Source: an uncultured Porphyromonadaceae bacterium (GTDB lineage: Bacteria > Bacteroidota > Bacteroidia > Bacteroidales > Muribaculaceae). From it: a DNA stretch of 10,182 nt. Each line of letters starts with the position of its first letter. Positions within the stretch are counted from its first letter, which is position 1. Below, piece after piece: positions 5,972-10,182 of the stretch. Made by a program: the position numbers and the translations under genes. The notes under the pieces were generated by a model, which searched no databases, had not been told where the DNA came from, and saw only the letters and a list, made by a program, of their open reading frames with translations. Location: contig CAMWMW010000025.1 of the NCBI GenBank assembly GCA_947175455.1, positions 1-10,182 of the forward strand, read 5' to 3'.

Positions 5972-7426
5972 ATGGGACGAAAACGCAAGGAACAGCCAAT
6001 TCTGAGAAATATAGAAATAAGCGGCGTTGCCGCCGAAGGCAAAGCACTCGCCAAAGTGGCGTGGAAAGATGATGATGAAAACAAAATAGTTGTCTTCATC
6101 CCATTCGGTGCGCCCGGCGATATAGCGGACATAAAGATTGACCGTAAAAAACACAGCTATGCGGAGGGACACATAGAAAACATGATCACCCCCTCTCCTA
6201 TCCGTGTCAGTCCGAAATGCGCTCATTTCACAATATGCGGTGGTTGCAAATGGCAGCATCTTCCATATGAGGAACAATTGAAATTCAAGCAACAGCAGGT
6301 TGTCGACGCTCTCCAGCGTATAGCAAAAGTAGAATTGCCGGAGATTTCTCCGATTCTCGGTTCTGAACATGTATGGCACTACAGAAACAAGATGGAATAC
6401 ACATTTTCCAATAAAAAATGGAGAACCTGGGAAGATGTGCGTTCCGGCAAAGAGTTTAACGATTCGGGCAATGCCCTTGGCTTTCATATCCCCGGAGCAT
6501 TCGACAAAGTATATCATATAGATGAATGCTTCCTGCAGGATGATCTCGGAAACAGAATACGGAATTTCATATTTCAGGAAGCTGAAAGCCGCGGACTCTC
6601 CTTTTATAACATCAGGGAGAACACGGGGATGCTAAGAACCCTGATGATACGCATTGCATCAACCGGCCAAGTAATGGTATGTCTGGTGTTCGGCGAAGAC
6701 AGACCGGAAGAGAGTGCAGCATTGCTAAAAACTATTGCCGACAGATTTCCCGAAATCACCTCATTACTCTATGTAGTGAACCTGAAACTCAACGATACTA
6801 TTTCCGACCAGGAGATTCATTCATTCAGAGGTCCGGAGTATATAGAAGAAGAGATGGAGGGATTAAAATTCAGGGTGAACGCAAAATCTTTTTACCAGAC
6901 CAATTCGGCACAGGCATACGAACTTTATAAAGTTGCCCGCAAGTTCGCCGGACTTGACTGCAATAATGACAGTGAAGATAAGAAGCCGCTCGTGTATGAC
7001 CTCTATACAGGCACAGGCACAATAGCCAATTTTGTTGCACGTGCGGCACGTCAGGTAATAGGAATTGAATATGTCGAAGAGGCAATAGAAGATGCAAGAC
7101 TGAATGCAAGTGTCAACGGACTTGACAACACACTTTTCTACGCCGGTGACATGAAAGAAATACTGACCGACGGTTTTATAGGGACTCATGGGAAACCCGA
7201 TGTCATGATTATAGATCCTCCCCGTGCCGGCATGCACGAGGATGTAATCAAAGTCATTCTTAACGCCCGACCTTCGGTAATAGTATATGTAAGCTGCAAT
7301 CCTGCAACTCAGGCGCGCGACCTTTCACTTCTTGACTGTGCATATCGTGTGACGGATGTCCAGCCTGTAGACATGTTCCCACACACACATCATGTCGAGA
7401 ATCTTGTCAGACTTCAATTAAAATAA
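5972..7426 (+). CDS. rlmD: 23S rRNA (uracil-C5)-methyltransferase, RlmD type
   Basis: This 484-aa enzyme of the RumA/TrmA family uses S-adenosylmethionine to make 5-methyluridine in 23S rRNA (U1939 for E. coli RlmD). The N-terminal 70 residues fit a TRAM RNA-binding domain. An iron-sulfur cluster site is complete: Cys83, Cys89, Cys92 (CAHFTICGGCKWQHL) and Cys186. The methyltransferase domain shows FYQTN (307-311), the cofactor motif YDLYTGTGTI (342-351), DPPRAG (415-420), the nucleophile Cys442 in YVSCNP, and Glu476 in HVENLVRL as the general base. Length and motif spacing are normal. The paralogous target U747 (RlmC/RlmCD-like activity) cannot be excluded, since family members differ in specificity. 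The gene stands alone, divergent from ppdK and convergent with hutH. Confidence 0.93.
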   Translation: MGRKRKEQPILRNIEISGVAAEGKALAKVAWKDDDENKIVVFIPFGAPGDIADIKIDRKKHSYAEGHIENMITPSPIRVSPKCAHFTICGGCKWQHLPYEEQLKFKQQQVVDALQRIAKVELPEISPILGSEHVWHYRNKMEYTFSNKKWRTWEDVRSGKEFNDSGNALGFHIPGAFDKVYHIDECFLQDDLGNRIRNFIFQEAESRGLSFYNIRENTGMLRTLMIRIASTGQVMVCLVFGEDRPEESAALLKTIADRFPEITSLLYVVNLKLNDTISDQEIHSFRGPEYIEEEMEGLKFRVNAKSFYQTNSAQAYELYKVARKFAGLDCNNDSEDKKPLVYDLYTGTGTIANFVARAARQVIGIEYVEEAIEDARLNASVNGLDNTLFYAGDMKEILTDGFIGTHGKPDVMIIDPPRAGMHEDVIKVILNARPSVIVYVSCNPATQARDLSLLDCAYRVTDVQPVDMFPHTHHVENLVRLQLK

Positions 7427-7447
7427 CAAAACCCACCATAATCACCG

Positions 7448-7484
7448 ACACGGCACCGGAGTCCATTTCGCTCCGGTGCCGTGT
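7448..7484. terminator. Bidirectional terminator hairpin between rlmD and hutH
   Basis: Arms 7448-7461 (ACACGGCACCGGAG) and 7471-7484 (CTCCGGTGCCGTGT) form a perfect 14-bp, GC-rich stem with a 9-nt loop. It lies 21 nt after the rlmD stop and 34 nt from the hutH stop, between convergent genes. T-rich sequence follows at some distance on both sides (GGGTTTTGTTATTTT on the minus strand, CGTTTTATATT on the plus), so it likely serves both transcripts. Confidence 0.85.
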
Positions 7485-7518
7485 TGTCTGGAATCGTTTT
7501 ATATTCGTCTCCCAAATG

Positions 7519-9036
7519 TCACTCTTCCTCCACTTCGATTTCAATCTGGAAATTCTCAAGAAACAGAATTGTCTTGGAAATATAATCTGCCATAACCACG
7601 TCTTCGTCAACAAAAGGCACGACATCCCTGTAAGCCGCCATTACACTTTCAATGTATGGCGAGGATTTGAGCGGACGACGGAAATCTATGCCCTGAGCTG
7701 CATTCATAAGTTCAACAGCCGCTATATACTTGAGGTTATCTACAATCTTGTGCAATTTTGTAGCGGCGTTAGCACCCATCGACACAAGATCTTCCTGTCC
7801 GTTTGAACTGACTATTGAATCACATGACGCAGGCCATGCGAACATTTTGTTCTGACTTACCATCGAAGCTGCGGCATATTGGGGAATCATGAATCCAGAA
7901 TTCAAACCGGGATGTGCCACAAGGAAAGGCGGCAGTCCGCGCTCTCCAAGAATCAGCTGCGCGACACGGCGCTCGGATATATTGCCAAGCTCATGAAGAG
8001 CGACGCCCATATAGTCGAACGCAAGAGCCAACGGCTCTCCATGGAAGTTGCCACCCGAAACCACCAAATCAAGATCAGGGAAAACCGTGGGGTTGTCAGT
8101 GACTGAGTTGATTTCAGTATGAAGTATGTCAGTAACATGATTCATGGCATCCTTTACGGCTCCATGGACCTGAGGAATGCATCGGAACGAATAAGGATCC
8201 TGCACATGCTCTTTATGGCGGGCAATTATCTCACTGCCTTTCAGCAGCCAGCGGTATATTTTCCCTGTCTCTATCTGTCCACGATGCGGGCGAACCTGCT
8301 GAATGCAATCGAAGAAAGGTTCTATCCTGCCGTCAAACGCTTCAAGGGACATGGCGCCGAAAAGATCAAAACAATTAACCAGATGCCATCCGTCAATTAG
8401 AGCCTTGATGCCGTTGGCACTCATAAATTGAGTGCCGTTAAGAAGAGCAAGCCCCTCTTTCGACATAAGTCGTATGGGTTTCCAGCCAAATATGTTTAGA
8501 GCCTCTGCGCTGCGTATTCTTTTCCCTTTATACCACACCTCTCCCTCGCCTATGAGCGGAAGGAAAAGGTTGGCAAGTGGCGCGAGATCTCCCGACGCTC
8601 CGAGAGAGCCTCTGTCGAAGACAACCGGAAGGACATTGTTGTTGTACATATCAAGAATACGCTCGACTGTTATTGTCTGCACTCCGCTGAAACCCATCGA
8701 CAACGCATGTGCCTTCAGAAGAAGCATCAGTTTCACGATAACATCGTCTACTGGCGTGCCGACGCTGCATGAATGGCTTTTTACAAGATTTTCCTGTAAA
8801 GTCGACAGCTCATCACGCGATATGTGTTTGTCACAGAGTGAACCGAAACCGGTTGTGACACCATAAATAGGAGCAGTATTCACATCTGTCTTTCTGTCAA
8901 GATATTCCCTGCACCTTTCTATTCTCTGACGGCCCTCCTCGGAAAGTACAAGTCGGGTATTGTCATTGATGATGCGTTCAATAAGGTCATACGTCAGTTC
9001 TGACGAACCCACTGCGTATGTTTCCAGTCTATCCAT
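7519..9036 (-). CDS. hutH: Histidine ammonia-lyase
   Basis: This 505-aa enzyme removes ammonia from L-histidine to give trans-urocanate, the first step of histidine degradation. The Ala-Ser-Gly triad that cyclises into the MIO electrophile is present at 147-149 (GSLGASGDLAPLA). Other active-site signatures are Tyr58 in IYGVTTGFG, His88 in NLVKSHS, NGTQ at 200-203, QDPYSFRCIPQVHG at 279-292, GGNFHG at 328-333 and SNGQEDLVSMG at 411-421. Length is normal for the family, and the protein ends in a short acidic tail (EIEVEEE). The ATG at 9036 follows an A-rich leader on the minus strand. It is downstream of hutI in the same direction, probably one operon, but a MITE-like element now separates them. 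The terminator at 7448-7484 ends the transcript. Confidence 0.96.
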   Translation of the reverse strand: MDRLETYAVGSSELTYDLIERIINDNTRLVLSEEGRQRIERCREYLDRKTDVNTAPIYGVTTGFGSLCDKHISRDELSTLQENLVKSHSCSVGTPVDDVIVKLMLLLKAHALSMGFSGVQTITVERILDMYNNNVLPVVFDRGSLGASGDLAPLANLFLPLIGEGEVWYKGKRIRSAEALNIFGWKPIRLMSKEGLALLNGTQFMSANGIKALIDGWHLVNCFDLFGAMSLEAFDGRIEPFFDCIQQVRPHRGQIETGKIYRWLLKGSEIIARHKEHVQDPYSFRCIPQVHGAVKDAMNHVTDILHTEINSVTDNPTVFPDLDLVVSGGNFHGEPLALAFDYMGVALHELGNISERRVAQLILGERGLPPFLVAHPGLNSGFMIPQYAAASMVSQNKMFAWPASCDSIVSSNGQEDLVSMGANAATKLHKIVDNLKYIAAVELMNAAQGIDFRRPLKSSPYIESVMAAYRDVVPFVDEDVVMADYISKTILFLENFQIEIEVEEE

Positions 9037-9055
9037 GGTATATAAGTTTTTTTTA

Positions 9056-9074
9056 AGAGTATGTTTAGTTTTAA
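9056..9074 (+). repeat. Left terminal inverted repeat of the MITE
   Basis: This 19-nt arm is an exact complement of 9232-9250. The outermost A-T pair probably belongs to the flanking TAA copies, leaving an 18-bp repeat as the element end proper. Confidence 0.85.
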
Positions 9075-9249
9075 CACGAATTTAAACTAAAATGACTTTT
9101 GGAAATTCTTTAAGTCATCATAAAGTGTCTTTTTGGTGCTTTCAGCCAAGTTTCGGCAGTCGCAATTCAGAGATTGCTCCTTTCTCAACTTGCTGAAATC
9201 CCTCAAAAATACATCTTTATGCTAACATAATTTAAAACTAAACATACTC
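9057..9249. mobile_element. MITE-like element (193 bp) with 18-bp terminal inverted repeats
   Basis: The ends GAGTATGTTTAGTTTTAA (9057-9074) and its perfect complement (9232-9249) flank about 157 bp with no convincing gene. The trinucleotide TAA borders both ends (9054-9056 and 9250-9252), consistent with a 3-bp target duplication. Small size, no transposase and perfect inverted ends define a MITE. Ends beginning GAG with a TNA duplication resemble the IS1031 group of the IS5 family, but that parentage is inferred. Without the element and one TAA, hutI and hutH would be 51 bp apart, normal within an operon. The core contains nested partial palindromes centred near 9169. Confidence 0.78.
9204..9211 (-). 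promoter_or_regulatory. Candidate -7 box inside the MITE, facing hutH
   Basis: On the minus strand this reads TATTTTTG, an exact TAnnTTTG match, directed toward hutH about 168 nt away. There is no clear TTTG -33 box at the expected distance; the region there is TTTTAA. The element might supply hutH with its own promoter, but in AT-rich DNA the match could be chance. Confidence 0.25.
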
Positions 9250-9250
9250 T
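9232..9250 (-). repeat. Right terminal inverted repeat of the MITE
   Basis: This is the exact complement of 9056-9074. It lies 33 nt from the hutI stop at 9284-9286, so a hutI-hutH transcript would contain both arms and could fold them into a long stem. Confidence 0.85.
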
Positions 9251-9283
9251 AAGTGGTTGATAAATTCAATTGTTTAAAAACTT

Positions 9284-10182
9284 TCAGTTGCGAGCCACAA
9301 CCCTACCGCGGCTGATAACGGTATTCACACAGTTCATCCCTACATAATAAGGCAGCATGCGGTAGTTTTCGAATTCAAGTATCACAACATCACCGCTTTT
9401 CCCCACCTCGACAGACCCGGTCTCGGATGCGAGATCAAGCGCAGCCGCACCATTGAGAGTCAAAGCGGTTATGGTCTCCTCTACTGACATTTTCATATAA
9501 ATGCATGCCAAGGCTATTGTAAGAGGGATAGAACCGCTGAAACAAGAACCGGGGTTAAGGTCTGTGGCAAGAGCCACTGCCGCACCGGAATCGATAAACT
9601 TGCGTGCCGGAGCAAAGGGTTCCCGCAGCGCGAACGCTGTCAAAGGGAGAAGGGTTGCCACAGTGCCGGACTCTGCCATTCTGGCGACTCCCTGATCGCT
9701 TACGTGCAGCAGATGGTCGGCAGACACCGCGCCCAGTTCCGCGGCAAGTTCCGCGCCGCCGAGCGTTACAATCTCGTCTGCATGAAGTTTAAGCTTGAAT
9801 CCTGCTTCACGTGCCGCTTGTAAAAAACGTCTTGAATCATCGATCTCAAAAACATTCTTTTCAGTAAAGATGTCGCAGAACACAGCCTTACCTTTGACTG
9901 CCGGAATCATTTCCCGAATCATGAAATCCACATATTCGGCAGTGCGCCCTTTATATTCCTGCGGTACTGCATGCGCTCCAAGAAAAGTAGCGACAACTCT
10001 CAGCTTACGGTCTGCATCTTTAGAAAGCGAATCAATCACATCAAGCATTTTGACCTCTGTTGCGACATCAAGACCATATCCGCTTTTGGCTTCTACTGTT
10101 GTCACTCCCATGGAAACCATTCTGTCGATAAACCACTCTGCCTTCTTTTTAAGTTCCGAATGAGATTCGACACGAGTGGCAT
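9284..10182 (-). CDS. hutI: Imidazolonepropionase (N-terminal part outside window)
   Basis: The frame continues off the right edge; 298 of roughly 410 residues are visible. HutI is a metal-dependent amidohydrolase that opens 4-imidazolone-5-propionate to N-formiminoglutamate, the third step of histidine degradation. Counting from the first visible codon, signatures are EAKSGYGLD (30-38), TFLGAHAVP (65-73), LHADE (132-136, metal-ligand His133 and catalytic Glu136), SADHL (153-157, His156) and ATDLNPGS (205-212, Asp207 as metal ligand). The N-terminal HxH metal site lies outside. An internal ATG at 10120 is not the start, because ATRVESHSELKKKAEWFIDR precedes it in frame and fits the family. 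It lies upstream of hutH on the same strand; genes for the remaining steps are not seen here. Confidence 0.95.
   Translation of the reverse strand, partial: ATRVESHSELKKKAEWFIDRMVSMGVTTVEAKSGYGLDVATEVKMLDVIDSLSKDADRKLRVVATFLGAHAVPQEYKGRTAEYVDFMIREMIPAVKGKAVFCDIFTEKNVFEIDDSRRFLQAAREAGFKLKLHADEIVTLGGAELAAELGAVSADHLLHVSDQGVARMAESGTVATLLPLTAFALREPFAPARKFIDSGAAVALATDLNPGSCFSGSIPLTIALACIYMKMSVEETITALTLNGAAALDLASETGSVEVGKSGDVVILEFENYRMLPYYVGMNCVNTVISRGRVVARN

Noticed and set aside
9047..9054. Run of eight T just before the hutH start
   Set aside because: It could slip, but it lies in a non-coding AT-rich leader and a homopolymer of this length is weak evidence for phase variation.

Overview
The window looks like a chromosomal segment of a Bacteroidales bacterium, possibly a gut lineage such as Muribaculaceae. 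The order-level call rests on the RlmD, pyruvate phosphate dikinase and histidine ammonia-lyase sequences, mostly weak Shine-Dalgarno sites, and several matches to the Bacteroidetes -7 box TAnnTTTG. The family-level guess is weak. No RNA gene, CRISPR array or intact transposase is visible.

Positions 1-2100 (+ strand) hold the tail of a compact defence-type gene chain. It starts with the C-terminal part of a type III restriction enzyme (Res) that carries its nuclease motif. Then come a 51-aa protein with 17 acidic residues and no Lys or Arg, a 27-aa ORF, and a three-gene DUF3791 / DUF3990 / DUF3791 cassette whose middle gene looks like an ADP-ribosyltransferase-fold toxin. A 39-aa ORF closes the chain. 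Consecutive ORFs overlap by 1-11 nt or are 2 nt apart, so one translationally coupled transcript is likely. A near-perfect 14-bp hairpin lies inside the 51-aa gene.

Positions 2105-2906 (- strand) hold a second toxin-antitoxin-like pair: a 71-aa charged helical protein overlapping a zeta-type kinase. It converges on the first chain with only 4 nt between. A perfect 13-bp inverted repeat (2921-2963) separates this pair from the housekeeping genes and may be a terminator, an operator, or both.

Positions 2991-7426 are core genes: pyruvate phosphate dikinase (ppdK, -) and the 23S rRNA uracil methyltransferase (rlmD, +). They diverge from a 263-bp AT-rich region with candidate promoters. A 14-bp GC-rich hairpin between the rlmD and hutH ends is probably a bidirectional terminator.

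Positions 7519-10182 (- strand) hold two histidine-degradation genes, hutI (partial, upstream) and hutH (complete, downstream). HutH deaminates histidine to urocanate; HutI hydrolyses imidazolonepropionate later in the same pathway. Between them is a 193-bp element with 18-bp perfect terminal inverted repeats flanked by TAA on both sides. It looks like a MITE whose removal would restore a 51-bp intra-operon spacer.
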